A stretch of DNA of 64,000 nucleotides, taken from NCBI RefSeq assembly GCF_023716665.1, contig NZ_CP071860.1, positions 744,001 to 808,000 of the forward strand, given 5' to 3'. The translations under genes and the position numbers were made by a program. Below are positions 25,476 through 35,070 of this stretch, piece after piece. The notes beneath the pieces are model-generated. The model did no database searches, was not told the origin of the DNA, and saw only the letters and a list, made by a program, of their open reading frames with translations. This DNA is from Vibrio sp. SCSIO 43135 (GTDB taxonomy: Bacteria > Pseudomonadota > Gammaproteobacteria > Enterobacterales > Vibrionaceae). The first letter of the stretch is position 1. The number at the start of each line of letters is the position of its first letter.

Positions 25476-28400
25476 ATGAAACCTATTTCGTTATCCATTC
25501 AGGCCTTTGGCCCATTTGCTTCTAAAGAACATATAGACTTCACCAAGCTCGGTAGCAATCCACTCTTTTTGATTAATGGCCCTACAGGGTCGGGTAAAAC
25601 GTCAATCCTTGATGCGATTTGTTTTGCGCTGTACGGAGAAACGACAGGCAATGAGCGCCAAGGTATGCAAATGCGCAGCGACCAAGCTGATATCGCGACC
25701 CCGACAGAAGTCACGCTTGAATTTTCGCTAAGCAACAAACGTTATCGAGTGACACGTTCACCCGAGCAGCAGGCCCCCAAAGCACGTGGAGAGGGGACAA
25801 CGACCCGTAAACACACCGCCTCTTTGTATGACGTTACCGATTATGAACTAACGGCTGAAGACAAACTCATTACTAGCAAAACGGCGCAGGTCAAAACTGA
25901 AGTGACTGAGCTTATCGGCTTGAATGAAACTCAGTTTAGGCAGGTGATGGTTCTCCCTCAAGGCAAGTTTAGAGAGCTTTTACTCGCGAGTTCAAAAGAG
26001 CGTGAAGCCATCTTTGGGCAGCTGTTTCAAACAGATATCTACAAAAAAATCGAGTTTGCACTAAAAGATAAGGCAGGTGAGATAGTTAAGGCTAAAGATG
26101 AGTTTGATAATCAGCTCCGCGGCGCTCTAACGGTTGCTGAAGTAAGCAGTGAAGATGAGCTTCAAGAGTTAGCCAGCCAGTTAGCCGCTCGCGTTGAAAC
26201 ACTTCAGCTAGATGAACAAACAGCACAAAGTGAACGAAGCAGACTCAATGCAGAGTTACAGAAAGCTCAAGCGTTAAATCAAGAGTTTGCTAAGTATTCT
26301 AATGCTCAAGCTTCGTTAAAGCAGCACCTCACTGAGCAAGAGCAGGTTCAGGTTTGGCAGAGTCGCTTAGCTTTGGCAAATCAAGCCAATAAGTTAGAGC
26401 TAGCTTACGTGACGCGTCAAAATGCGGAGAAGCAGTTTACTGAGCTTGGCCAACAAGATCAGCAGCTCAAAGCGCGTGTCGTCAATGCAAAAGCTGAGCT
26501 AACTGAAGCCGAGAAACAGCAAGAGAAGGCCAGCGAAGAATCTAACCAGCTTCCTCATCTAAGTGAGCAGTTATTTAGAATCGAACAAGTGAAAACCAAG
26601 TGGTCTGAAAAGCTCACTGCAGAAAAACAGCTATCCAGCTACGTAGCTGCGAAAGGAGAGCTTAATAAGACGTTAAGCCAATACATTAGCTTTAGAGACA
26701 AACTGAGTGAAGAAGCTCAGCAGTTAAAGCAAGCCTTGGACAAGGCAAGGCTAGACCTTAATGAAAAAGTAAAGCTTGAAGCTGAATTGGTGGCGCATCA
26801 AAGGCTACATTCCGACTTCACCAAGCTACAAGCGACGATCTTAGAGATTGGTCAACTTGAACAGCAGAGCCAAACTTTTGAGGCAAATGTAGTCAGTGCA
26901 CGGAACCTGTGGCATAGCGAGCAGAAAATAGCAGACAGCCTAGAACTTAAATGGCATACGTCTCAGGCTTCAATTCTAGCGCAGAAGCTTAAGCAAGGAG
27001 AAGCATGCCCGGTGTGTGGTAGTGAAAATCACCCGGCGCCGGCTCAATTTGTTGGTGAAGCTGTATCCAAAGAACAAGTTCAGGCGGCAAGATCCAATGA
27101 GCGCGATGCACTGAATAACTTTAATCACCATAACAACCTATTTGAACAGCATAAATCTCAGCTGCTTGAAAAAGGAAAGCTAAGGGGTGAGCAGCAAGCA
27201 AATCTAGGTGAAACGACATTCCAAAGTATTGAATCAATTAACCAAGCGCTTGCCGACTTGGTGGCTCGGCTTGAGCAATTAAACAGCATTGATTTGGCGC
27301 AAATGGAAAAGGGGGTTGAGGAACTCAACCAGCGATGCGTAACAGGCGATAACAAGATCAATGAAGTGCGAGAACAAATCTCGGCTAACGACAGTAAGGT
27401 TGAACTTCAGAAAGCCCAAGTTACTTCTCTGGTTAATTCGATTGATCCACAATATCAATCTCTAGAAGATGTTGAGAAGGATTACTTGAACACTCAACAA
27501 ACGGTCTCGCGAATCAATGCGAATGCAGAGCATACTCAAAAAGCTTATCAGTCTGCGATGGTTGCCCACAATGAGTTGGACACGCAGTTTAAAACGAATC
27601 TTGAATACCTTGCTCAGGCGCAAAACGGTTTATCGGCAGCGTCCTCCCAGTGGCTGGATAAACTTGAGCTAAGTGACTTCGAGAATGAAGAACACTATTT
27701 GGCAAACCGACATTCAGAGCAAACCATTGAGCAGTGGCAACTTGGGGTTCAACAATTCACAGAAACAAAAGCTCGTTTGGAGCAGACGATTTCTGATCTG
27801 GAGTCTCAGCTGAAAGATGTCGAGCAACCACAATTAGAGCAACTGACAGTGCAACTTTCACAACAAGAGTTGGTCTATAAGCAGGCTCGAGAGGCTTTGG
27901 ATACTGCGAAATCGCAATATCAGCGAGTTGTTAAAGTCGGCCAAGATATTGCGATACTTCATCAGAAAAATGAGAAGCTGGAAGCCGACTATAAGGTGTA
28001 TGGCACTTTATATGACGTCGCTAGTGGTAAAACAGGTAGCCGAATAAGCCTGCACCGTTTTGTACTCGGAGTGCTGCTTGATGATGTATTGATTCAGGCT
28101 TCTGGGCGTTTGAATATTATGAGCAAGGGTCGCTATCGATTAGTTCGTAAGACGGAAGGCTTTAAAGGTGCCGCGGGTCGAGGACTAGACCTCTCTGTCG
28201 AAGATGGCTATACCGGAAAAAATCGCGATGTGGCGACTCTTTCCGGTGGGGAGTCCTTCATGGCTGCTCTTGCACTCGCGTTGGGTTTATCGGATGTCGT
28301 GCAATCATATAGTGGTGGTATCCGTTTAGACACGCTTTTCATCGATGAAGGCTTTGGTAGCTTAGATCCCGAGTCGCTTGAGTTGGCTTTGCAAACGTTG

Positions 28401-28532
28401 ATCGATTTACAGCAGGGGGGGCGAACAATCGGCATCATTTCCCACGTGAGTGAGCTCAAAGAGCAAATGGCACTTCGGATTGACGTGAATTCGAGCCGTT
28501 CTGGCAGTCAGATTAGAGTGACGAATGCCTAA
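25476..28532 (+). CDS. sbcC: SbcC ATPase subunit of the SbcCD complex
   Basis: 1018 residues from the ATG at 25476 (MKPISLSIQAFGPFAS); an in-frame upstream start would overlap sbcD and is not needed. Walker A GPTGSGKTS lies near the N-terminus. Two long coiled-coil arms are rich in Gln, Glu and Ala. The zinc hook CPVC has Cys511 and Cys514. The C-terminal ABC signature is LSGGESFMAALALALGL, with Walker B LFIDEGFGSLD. It dimerises and gates SbcD in processing hairpin and double-strand break DNA ends. Confidence 0.97.
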   Translation: MKPISLSIQAFGPFASKEHIDFTKLGSNPLFLINGPTGSGKTSILDAICFALYGETTGNERQGMQMRSDQADIATPTEVTLEFSLSNKRYRVTRSPEQQAPKARGEGTTTRKHTASLYDVTDYELTAEDKLITSKTAQVKTEVTELIGLNETQFRQVMVLPQGKFRELLLASSKEREAIFGQLFQTDIYKKIEFALKDKAGEIVKAKDEFDNQLRGALTVAEVSSEDELQELASQLAARVETLQLDEQTAQSERSRLNAELQKAQALNQEFAKYSNAQASLKQHLTEQEQVQVWQSRLALANQANKLELAYVTRQNAEKQFTELGQQDQQLKARVVNAKAELTEAEKQQEKASEESNQLPHLSEQLFRIEQVKTKWSEKLTAEKQLSSYVAAKGELNKTLSQYISFRDKLSEEAQQLKQALDKARLDLNEKVKLEAELVAHQRLHSDFTKLQATILEIGQLEQQSQTFEANVVSARNLWHSEQKIADSLELKWHTSQASILAQKLKQGEACPVCGSENHPAPAQFVGEAVSKEQVQAARSNERDALNNFNHHNNLFEQHKSQLLEKGKLRGEQQANLGETTFQSIESINQALADLVARLEQLNSIDLAQMEKGVEELNQRCVTGDNKINEVREQISANDSKVELQKAQVTSLVNSIDPQYQSLEDVEKDYLNTQQTVSRINANAEHTQKAYQSAMVAHNELDTQFKTNLEYLAQAQNGLSAASSQWLDKLELSDFENEEHYLANRHSEQTIEQWQLGVQQFTETKARLEQTISDLESQLKDVEQPQLEQLTVQLSQQELVYKQAREALDTAKSQYQRVVKVGQDIAILHQKNEKLEADYKVYGTLYDVASGKTGSRISLHRFVLGVLLDDVLIQASGRLNIMSKGRYRLVRKTEGFKGAAGRGLDLSVEDGYTGKNRDVATLSGGESFMAALALALGLSDVVQSYSGGIRLDTLFIDEGFGSLDPESLELALQTLIDLQQGGRTIGIISHVSELKEQMALRIDVNSSRSGSQIRVTNA

Positions 28533-28681
28533 TAACGCTGAGCCTCACTGCTTTAAATAGCGATCTGCTTAAAATTATTTGCGGTGTTATTCATTGTGCA
28601 TATTAAATTAAGTGCACCAATGCAGATTTGGCTATACAGTTAATAACAAAGGACTATTGAGTAGTTGCCGGTGTACAACAG

Positions 28682-30721
28682 ATGGATGTAGTAAAGAAAA
28701 TCTATCATTATGCGGAGCCTAACCTTACGTTAGTAGGGTGGATGGGCTTTGTAGGCTTCCCTGTATACTACTACATCTGGGCGTTCATGTTTCCACAGCC
28801 CTATGAGTCTATGTTGCTTCGTGGCTTTTGCGCGGTTGTTCTTCTCGTACTAGCGCTGCGTGACTATATTCCCAGTTACCTACAAAAATACCTACCGTAT
28901 TATTACGTTGCTACCATAACGTTCTGCTTGCCATTTTTCTTCATGTTTATGCTTCTGATGAATGATTGGTCAACAGTGTGGGTTATGTCCTTGATGGCGT
29001 GTATCTTTCTACATGTGCTGTTAGTGCATGAAAGTAAAGTGCTGTTTTTACAGACGATCCTTTCCATTATTGCTGCTGCACTGACTACATGGACGATAAA
29101 AGGTGAAATTACCTACAACATGGTCATGTGGCCATATATTCCAATCTTCTTGTTTACCTATGTATTTGGTAATTTGTTCTATTTCCGTAATCAAGCGGAA
29201 CACGAATCGAAGGTATCGATAGCCAAAGCCTTTGGTGCTGGTATCGCGCACGAAATGCGTAACCCTCTCAGTGCATTAAAAACGTCTGTCGATGTAATCC
29301 AAAGTACGTTGCCGAATGGGCATGACAGAAGCTCGGATAGCTATACGATTTCAGCAAAAGATCTCGAAGTCGTGACGGAGTTGCTAGAGGGTGCTGATGA
29401 AGTGATTAGAAACGGCAACGAAGCGATCGATTTATTGTTGACGTCTATCGACAAAAATCGAGTGTCCAACTCTACGTTTACACGTCATTCAATTCAGCAA
29501 GTGATTGAAGACACTCTAAACAGTTACCCGTATAAAAGTAAATCCGCTAAAAATGTCGTGTCGTTAAAGGTTGTTGATAACTTTGAATATTTTGGTAGTG
29601 ATTTATTGTTGAAGTATTCTTTATACAACTTAATGAAGAACGCATTTTATTATCAAAATGACAGTGACTTTCAAATCACCATTACATTGTATGAAGATGA
29701 ATGGCACAACAGGTTAGTATTCAAAGATAATGGTATCGGCATCGACGAAGACAGCCTAGACCAAATATTCAATGATTTTTATACTCATGGTAAGAATGGT
29801 AGTTACGGCCTTGGCCTACCGTTTTGTAAAAAGGTGATGAACTCTTTTGGCGGTAACATTGAATGTCGTTCGGAGCTCGAACAGTGGACGGAGTTTACGT
29901 TGACCTTTCCTAAGTACCAATCACGTGAAGTGCAATCAATTAAGTTGGATCTAATGAGTGCGCGTAGCGTCCTGTATATGGGAGAGTCGAAACCAATTAT
30001 CCGCAAGTTTAATGAGCATGCTTTCTATCAAGGCTTCACGTTTAAAGCGATTTCGCCCGAGCAAGCGTTAGGGTTGGAAGAGTACGAGTTTGAGTATGAC
30101 TTGTTGTTACTAGATTTGGATAGCTTCAATGACAACGCTTTTTCAGTGATGGAATCTAAACTTGGCTTTACCGTTGGTAAACTTGCCTACCTGTATGATG
30201 AAAACAAGCATTACTCTGGAAATTGGAACCGATTCCTGGAGATCTATCCTACCTCAAAACAGAATGTGCTTGAGGACGTAGGTAAAGTCCTAGACGGTTT
30301 GATTTTCGATGCCCACCATGCCCATCGTGGAGATATCCCTTCCCGAGAAGTGAGCTACAACAAAACCATCTTACTTGCAGACGACAACGTTTCTCTGCGC
30401 AGTTTGACTTCCATCTTGCTATCTAAACAAGGCTATCACGTTGTGGAAGTGTCTGATGGGGCAGAGGCGATTGATACGCTCGAGAACAGCGATATCGACT
30501 TAGTGATCTTAGATATTGATATGCCAGTAAAGGATGGTTATACCGCAGCCACTGATATTCGTAATTCAAGTAAAAGTTTTGCCTCGATTCCAATCATTGG
30601 TCACACCGGGGACAGTTCACCGGAAAGCATTGAAAAGATGCACCTTGTTGGAATGAACGACTACCTGATCAAGCCAGTCAGTAAAGATAATTTGCTGGAA
30701 ACGTTAGAGAATTATTTATAG
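28682..30721 (+). CDS. cqsS: CqsS CAI-1 quorum-sensing hybrid histidine kinase
   Basis: 679 residues. Six membrane segments fill residues 1-168 and bind the autoinducer. The H-box is HEMRNPLSALK with His190, then an HATPase domain (DNGIGID, GSYGLGLPF) and a C-terminal receiver with Asp611 (LDIDMPVKDGY). At low cell density CqsS is a kinase feeding LuxU and LuxO; bound CAI-1 turns it to phosphatase. The position that as I recall is Cys170 in V. cholerae and Phe175 in V. harveyi is Phe166 here (VFGNLFYFRN). ATG at 28682. Its synthase gene cqsA lies about 5 kb away rather than adjacent. Confidence 0.95.
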   Translation: MDVVKKIYHYAEPNLTLVGWMGFVGFPVYYYIWAFMFPQPYESMLLRGFCAVVLLVLALRDYIPSYLQKYLPYYYVATITFCLPFFFMFMLLMNDWSTVWVMSLMACIFLHVLLVHESKVLFLQTILSIIAAALTTWTIKGEITYNMVMWPYIPIFLFTYVFGNLFYFRNQAEHESKVSIAKAFGAGIAHEMRNPLSALKTSVDVIQSTLPNGHDRSSDSYTISAKDLEVVTELLEGADEVIRNGNEAIDLLLTSIDKNRVSNSTFTRHSIQQVIEDTLNSYPYKSKSAKNVVSLKVVDNFEYFGSDLLLKYSLYNLMKNAFYYQNDSDFQITITLYEDEWHNRLVFKDNGIGIDEDSLDQIFNDFYTHGKNGSYGLGLPFCKKVMNSFGGNIECRSELEQWTEFTLTFPKYQSREVQSIKLDLMSARSVLYMGESKPIIRKFNEHAFYQGFTFKAISPEQALGLEEYEFEYDLLLLDLDSFNDNAFSVMESKLGFTVGKLAYLYDENKHYSGNWNRFLEIYPTSKQNVLEDVGKVLDGLIFDAHHAHRGDIPSREVSYNKTILLADDNVSLRSLTSILLSKQGYHVVEVSDGAEAIDTLENSDIDLVILDIDMPVKDGYTAATDIRNSSKSFASIPIIGHTGDSSPESIEKMHLVGMNDYLIKPVSKDNLLETLENYL

Positions 30722-30732
30722 TCGATAAAAAC

Positions 30733-30756
30733 TGGCTCGACATCCTTGTCGAGCCA
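30733..30756 (-). terminator. Terminator after fadL (minus strand)
   Basis: TGGCTCGACA and TGTCGAGCCA form a 10-bp stem with a 4-base loop. On the minus strand it is followed by GTTTTTATC, so it ends the volA-fadL transcript. The plus side lacks a T-run. Confidence 0.8.
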
Positions 30757-30794
30757 TGAACAACGCGGTTTAAGAGTTGAACGTCTTAATGAGG

Positions 30795-31994
30795 TTAGAA
30801 CTTGTGTTGGTACTGAAGACCAAATAGTACAGCGCCAGTTGAAATGTCGGACGTAATGTTGGTGTACGTATCAGGGATGGTCGTTAAACTTTCATCGACC
30901 TGAGTTTGCTCTCCAAACAAGAAACTTACCCCCAAATCAACTGAACTAGCTTTCGAGAAGTGATAAGTGCCTCCAAATGCTAACCAGTGTCTATCTGAAT
31001 CAGGGATAGACAGTGAGGTAAGTTCATCTACCGGGCTCATGTCGTACATGTAGCCAGCTCTCAACTCGACTTTTTCAGAAACGGTGTAGGTTGCGCCAAC
31101 AGATAAGTGTCCAGCGTCTTTCCATTGGTATTCCTTGATTGCATCACTGTATGAATCTGAAGTAAGAGAATCAAATTCTGACCAGTTTACCCATTGCAGA
31201 CTGTAGTGGACTGCCCATGTACTGCTGAGTTTGTGCCAGCCGGAGAACTCTGCCATATCAGGTAGAGGGACATTCATTTTGTCGGCAGGCACGCCAGCTT
31301 TAGTGATTGTGCCTTCTACTTCAATGTCTGGGCTATAACGGTAGGCGAAACCAAATCGATTATTGTCGTCAACTTGATAAGTTGCCCCAACGTTTGCACC
31401 AATGCCAATACCATCGGCATCAATATCGACCAATCCTTTACGATAAATTTCGCCAGCACCGTAGATCACGTCAATACCTGCACCGATGTTGAATTGCTCA
31501 TTGACTTCATAGGCGAGCGCAACGCCTGTGTTTACACTTGTCAGTGCTGTGGTACCTGAGAACTCATCCGCGGAGAACGAATCATCAAACTCGATGTTAG
31601 TGCCGAAGTTAGAATGAACCGTAAATCCTAAGGTGAACTTAGAGTTTTCTAGCGGGTGAACATAGTGCAGGTTAGGCACTAATGTACCTGAATCAAGAGT
31701 TGTGTCCGCGAGTTGAGTTGTATCCCCAACCAGAGGAGTGTAACTGATATTAGACGCTTCAACGGAACTGTCGATATAGACAGCGCCGACAGAAATGGTC
31801 GGTTGCTCGATATATGCCATGGCTGCTGCGTTTTTAGACACAATGGCCGCACTATCAGCGATAACTGCATCTCCCGCGAAAGCGCGACCTAAGCCAGTTG
31901 CAGATTGAGCATTAAGCTGAAAACCAGCCGCCTGAGAAATACAAGGAACGAGTAGGGCACATGAGCCTAAAATCTGAATAGGTTTATTCTTCAT
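30795..31994 (-). CDS. fadL: FadL-family outer-membrane fatty-acid transporter
   Basis: 399 residues from the ATG at 31994; a GTG three bases earlier is also possible. A signal peptide is visible (to about ISQAAG), then the FadL signature GFQLNAQSATGLGRAFAG with AAMAYIEQP in the hatch region, and a C-terminal strand ending in Phe (QYQHKF). It forms a 14-strand barrel that moves long-chain fatty acids into the cell. It overlaps the volA 3' end by 11 bases. VolA releases fatty acids at the surface and FadL imports them. Confidence 0.93.
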   Translation of the reverse strand: MKNKPIQILGSCALLVPCISQAAGFQLNAQSATGLGRAFAGDAVIADSAAIVSKNAAAMAYIEQPTISVGAVYIDSSVEASNISYTPLVGDTTQLADTTLDSGTLVPNLHYVHPLENSKFTLGFTVHSNFGTNIEFDDSFSADEFSGTTALTSVNTGVALAYEVNEQFNIGAGIDVIYGAGEIYRKGLVDIDADGIGIGANVGATYQVDDNNRFGFAYRYSPDIEVEGTITKAGVPADKMNVPLPDMAEFSGWHKLSSTWAVHYSLQWVNWSEFDSLTSDSYSDAIKEYQWKDAGHLSVGATYTVSEKVELRAGYMYDMSPVDELTSLSIPDSDRHWLAFGGTYHFSKASSVDLGVSFLFGEQTQVDESLTTIPDTYTNITSDISTGAVLFGLQYQHKF

Positions 31995-34122
31995 CACTTG
32001 GTACCTCTGTCTCGATGTGTTCTATATTTTTGATTCGAACAGCGTGAGAATCACTTCGAACCATAGATCTTACGGCGATCTTTTGGGTGACATTGGCGTC
32101 CATAACAAACTTCATTGTTTCGCCTTCAGGGAAGCTTGGCAGGCCTGTTTCATCCATAGGTCCCTCGTAAGGAAACAAGTAAGTTCCATGTCCACCAGTA
32201 GTTGCTCTAATTACGCCACGGGTATGTGGTTGAATGTTGTAGGTGTCTACTAATGGCTCGAGGTCGAGTGCTTTAATTAACGGATCTGTACCTGTACGGA
32301 TGTTGTTCGGTGCTGAGTTTGGAACTACAGTATCCGGCATGTATTCGCCCACTTCACATGTCTCACCACAGTTGCCAACGGCTTCAATAAGCAAAGTTGG
32401 TTGTTTGTACCAACGTTGATCGCGAGTAAAGCTAGCAGGGTCTGAACTATCAATCGTTGACTGTACACCTTGAAGAAGTCCAGGTTCGATGAGCGTATAA
32501 ATGTCGTTTTCTAACTGCGTGACCGTGATTGCGTTTTCTTCAGATACGTCTACAAAGTCGCGTAGTGCTTCAATACACTCTTGGTTGCTAGCACTAGCTG
32601 TACAAGTATTTGGTATCACGGTTTCTGCAATACTACGCTGAACATCAGGTGATTTTTTCACTGCTTCAGACATTTCTGGACCGAGGGTTTTCGAGCTTAA
32701 CGTTAGATTGGTTAGGCCTTGCCCTGGAACTACAAAGTTCGCTGTCTTTAGCGAAAAAGCTGGGTTGTTCTGGGTGAATTCAGTAATCATTACCGACATG
32801 ATTCCACCAAGCGAAAGACCTACTAGATGTACATCATCATTCTTTACCCAAGGTAAAGAGTTGAGTGCATATCTAAGTCCTAAAAAGTCGGATACCGATT
32901 GCTGAAGGTTAGAACGCAGAGCCAGTGGCGAATCGATATTGATGAAAAACGATTTATTGGCTCTTGCACTGATTTCTACCCCGTTGTCATCGTGGCGTAT
33001 ACGAGAGCCGTGGTAAGGCATATCGATGGATACAACAGCGATACCTTCGGATGTATAGTCTGCAGCCATCAAAGACGCATCGTCTTTTTGGCCAGTTACG
33101 CCATGAACAAAGATAACGACAGGCATTGGGGTGTTCATGTCGTTTTCTTTAGGTGCATAGACATTCACTTCAATATCTTGCATTTCAACGACTTGCGGCA
33201 GTGGGTCGTTAAAGGTAGGGAATCCATCCTGATCGGTTGTCATCCATTCATAAAGAGGAGGGCATGCTGGCTTAGGGTCGAACTCATCAATCAGACATTC
33301 TTCTTCTCGGGCTTCCGTAAAGGGCAAATAAAACGGAGCATTGAGTGTGTAGGTGAACAAATTGTACTTACGATTCTTGCTGTCTTTAAGCGGAACGGCG
33401 TTAAAGATCGTAGTATTCGCAATATGATTATCTCGCATTGCATCAAGTGCTGAATATGAACTTTGCGTTGTAAACTGAGCCGCATAGACAAATCCAGCGC
33501 TGCTACCGTGATGATTCATTGCTGCAAAGACTTGTTGCTGTAGCTCTTTTTGCTCGTCATCTAAGTCCCCTTCTGATGCGCTAATCAGATTGAGAAAAGA
33601 AGCGTCCGCTTGTAGGGGTTGATTGAAATCTGTTCTCACACCGTCTGTGACCACTACGCTGTAGGTTGTAGCCGGTTGCAAGCTCTGCTCACACTGAATT
33701 TTAATTGTTGAGCCATCCGCAGATATTTGTGTTGGGACGATGTCGCCGTCTTCATCGTATAGAGCGACATTCCCATCAAGTGAATCTGGATCCAAAGGAA
33801 AGCGCTTCTCAGAATCTGCACTTTGCAATGGAATCAAAATAGGCTCAGCACAAAGGCCCCAACCATCCAAAGCGGCGTAGGAGTTGTTGTAGTCTTGATA
33901 GTAGGGGTGTTGATCTGATGCTGAATACCCAGATGGTTCATTTACACCTCGGATAGTGTTGTCATCATCGTATCCATAACCATCATTTGGTTTAGGTAGT
34001 TCTCTAATGTCGTAGGGTACATAAACAGACACTGGTTCTTGAACTGAACCATCGTCTGAATTACATCCAAATAGTGATAAGCCTACGAGAGCGTATATAT
34101 ATTGTCGTTTTAAATAGAGCAA
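31984..34122 (-). CDS. volA: VolA-like surface lysophospholipase lipoprotein
   Basis: 712 residues. The start is a TTG (34122), with AAGGAG six bases upstream; the N-terminus MLYLKRQYIYALVGLSLFGC is a lipoprotein signal with the lipobox LFGC. The C-terminal half is an alpha/beta hydrolase with the nucleophile elbow GLSLGG (VHLVGLSLGGIMSVM), preceded by VVIFVHGVTGQ and the oxyanion region. V. cholerae VolA is a surface-exposed lysophospholipase that hydrolyses lysophosphatidylcholine so that FadL can take up the released fatty acid. The pair is translationally coupled to fadL. Its promoter region is shared with the divergent ToxR-like gene. Confidence 0.88.
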   Translation of the reverse strand: MLYLKRQYIYALVGLSLFGCNSDDGSVQEPVSVYVPYDIRELPKPNDGYGYDDDNTIRGVNEPSGYSASDQHPYYQDYNNSYAALDGWGLCAEPILIPLQSADSEKRFPLDPDSLDGNVALYDEDGDIVPTQISADGSTIKIQCEQSLQPATTYSVVVTDGVRTDFNQPLQADASFLNLISASEGDLDDEQKELQQQVFAAMNHHGSSAGFVYAAQFTTQSSYSALDAMRDNHIANTTIFNAVPLKDSKNRKYNLFTYTLNAPFYLPFTEAREEECLIDEFDPKPACPPLYEWMTTDQDGFPTFNDPLPQVVEMQDIEVNVYAPKENDMNTPMPVVIFVHGVTGQKDDASLMAADYTSEGIAVVSIDMPYHGSRIRHDDNGVEISARANKSFFINIDSPLALRSNLQQSVSDFLGLRYALNSLPWVKNDDVHLVGLSLGGIMSVMITEFTQNNPAFSLKTANFVVPGQGLTNLTLSSKTLGPEMSEAVKKSPDVQRSIAETVIPNTCTASASNQECIEALRDFVDVSEENAITVTQLENDIYTLIEPGLLQGVQSTIDSSDPASFTRDQRWYKQPTLLIEAVGNCGETCEVGEYMPDTVVPNSAPNNIRTGTDPLIKALDLEPLVDTYNIQPHTRGVIRATTGGHGTYLFPYEGPMDETGLPSFPEGETMKFVMDANVTQKIAVRSMVRSDSHAVRIKNIEHIETEVPSDEE

Positions 34123-34428
34123 AATGACTCCTTATTTTTATCGCGCGTACAAATATATGTGGAGGAGAAACGGGCGGAGAGCAGCCCGCGTTTGTTGTAT
34201 GTCTGCTTGTTACGGCTCAGCTATCAAGCAATACTGGAGTATGCCTATGCGAATCGGAGATGCTGCCTCAAATATGCTTATTGAGGATAAAGAGGCTTCT
34301 GCTTTGAGGGTTTTAGGTTGTTTTATATGACTTTAGAAAGTTTGGTAAGCGCATAAATTGCTTCAGTTTATACCGCTGAAGTTATTTGTTATATTCCTGT
34401 TTCATCGCATTAACATCAAGAAGAGCTC
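34123..34428. promoter_or_regulatory. Intergenic region between divergent volA and the ToxR-like regulator
   Basis: About 306 bases. It contains a CTTCAG-N9-CTGAAG inverted repeat (34361-34381) roughly 48 bases before the regulator start, and a small GC-rich hairpin CGGGC...GCCCG at 34171-34188. The inverted repeat is a possible operator; nothing here proves which protein binds. An open frame of 68 codons at 34124-34330 is not convincing. Confidence 0.45.
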
Positions 34429-35070
34429 ATGTCGGAACACTTCATCATCAATAGTGATATCCAAGTGAATCTGGATAAGTCGGAAGTTCAACACCGTATC
34501 TCTGGGCGCACCTATCGTTTAGGCTCAAATGAAGTAGCTTTGTTGATGTATTTCTTTCAGCGTCCAAATGTCGTGCTGGCTAGGCAAGAATTAATAGAAC
34601 AGGTTTGGCTATCCAAAGGCATTCACGTTGAAGACGGAAGTTTGATGCAGACTATTTCTGTGTGCCGAAAAGCGCTTGAAGATAGCGAAGGCAAGATAAT
34701 TGTGACTGAGCGTGGCAAGGGGTATATTTTCTCGGCTCAACTTGAACGAGAAGAGGCCTCTGTCAACTCGGAGCAATCTGATACCCGTGCGAGCTTTGTG
34801 CTTACACATCACTTTGTGGCGCTATTGGTTTTAGTGACGGGACTGACGGTATTCTTGTCATACAGCTACTTTTCAAAAAGCAGCCTCAAACCAGACGCGG
34901 TATTAGAGATAGAGCAATACAGCTCATGCAAAATCGAGACAGACAGCCTGTCATTTAGTTCGCTAGATGATGTCACGCTGTACCGATACAACGACAAGCA
35001 AATTTTGGTGGACCGCGAAGGGCGTTCATTTAGTTTCCCTCCAGGTAGTGAGGAGGTGAATTGTGATTAA
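34429..35070 (+). CDS. ToxR-like membrane-bound winged-helix regulator
   Basis: 213 residues. An OmpR/ToxR-type winged helix-turn-helix occupies residues 8-103 (LGSNEVALLMYFFQRPNVVLAR, DGSLMQTISVCRKAL, TERGKGYIF). One membrane segment follows at about 127-147, then a short periplasmic domain of about 65 residues with two cysteines (Cys167 and Cys212). The topology (DNA-binding head inside, sensor outside, periplasmic Cys pair) is that of ToxR, TcpP and VtrA. The last 8 bases overlap the next gene. Target not shown; divergent orientation and module context point to volA-fadL. Confidence 0.85.
   Translation: MSEHFIINSDIQVNLDKSEVQHRISGRTYRLGSNEVALLMYFFQRPNVVLARQELIEQVWLSKGIHVEDGSLMQTISVCRKALEDSEGKIIVTERGKGYIFSAQLEREEASVNSEQSDTRASFVLTHHFVALLVLVTGLTVFLSYSYFSKSSLKPDAVLEIEQYSSCKIETDSLSFSSLDDVTLYRYNDKQILVDREGRSFSFPPGSEEVNCD

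Noticed and set aside
32899..33453. 184-codon plus-strand open frame inside volA
   Set aside because: It is opposite to a clear VolA coding frame and has no recognisable domain or ribosome-binding site; a shadow of the antisense strand.
34171..34188. GC-rich hairpin CGGGC...GCCCG as a terminator
   Set aside because: The stem is only five pairs with a loose T-tract and lies upstream of both genes, so it has nothing to terminate; recorded within the regulatory region only.
34124..34330. 68-codon frame in the volA-regulator spacer
   Set aside because: No ribosome-binding site, Cys/Arg-rich random-looking sequence, overlaps the expected divergent promoters.
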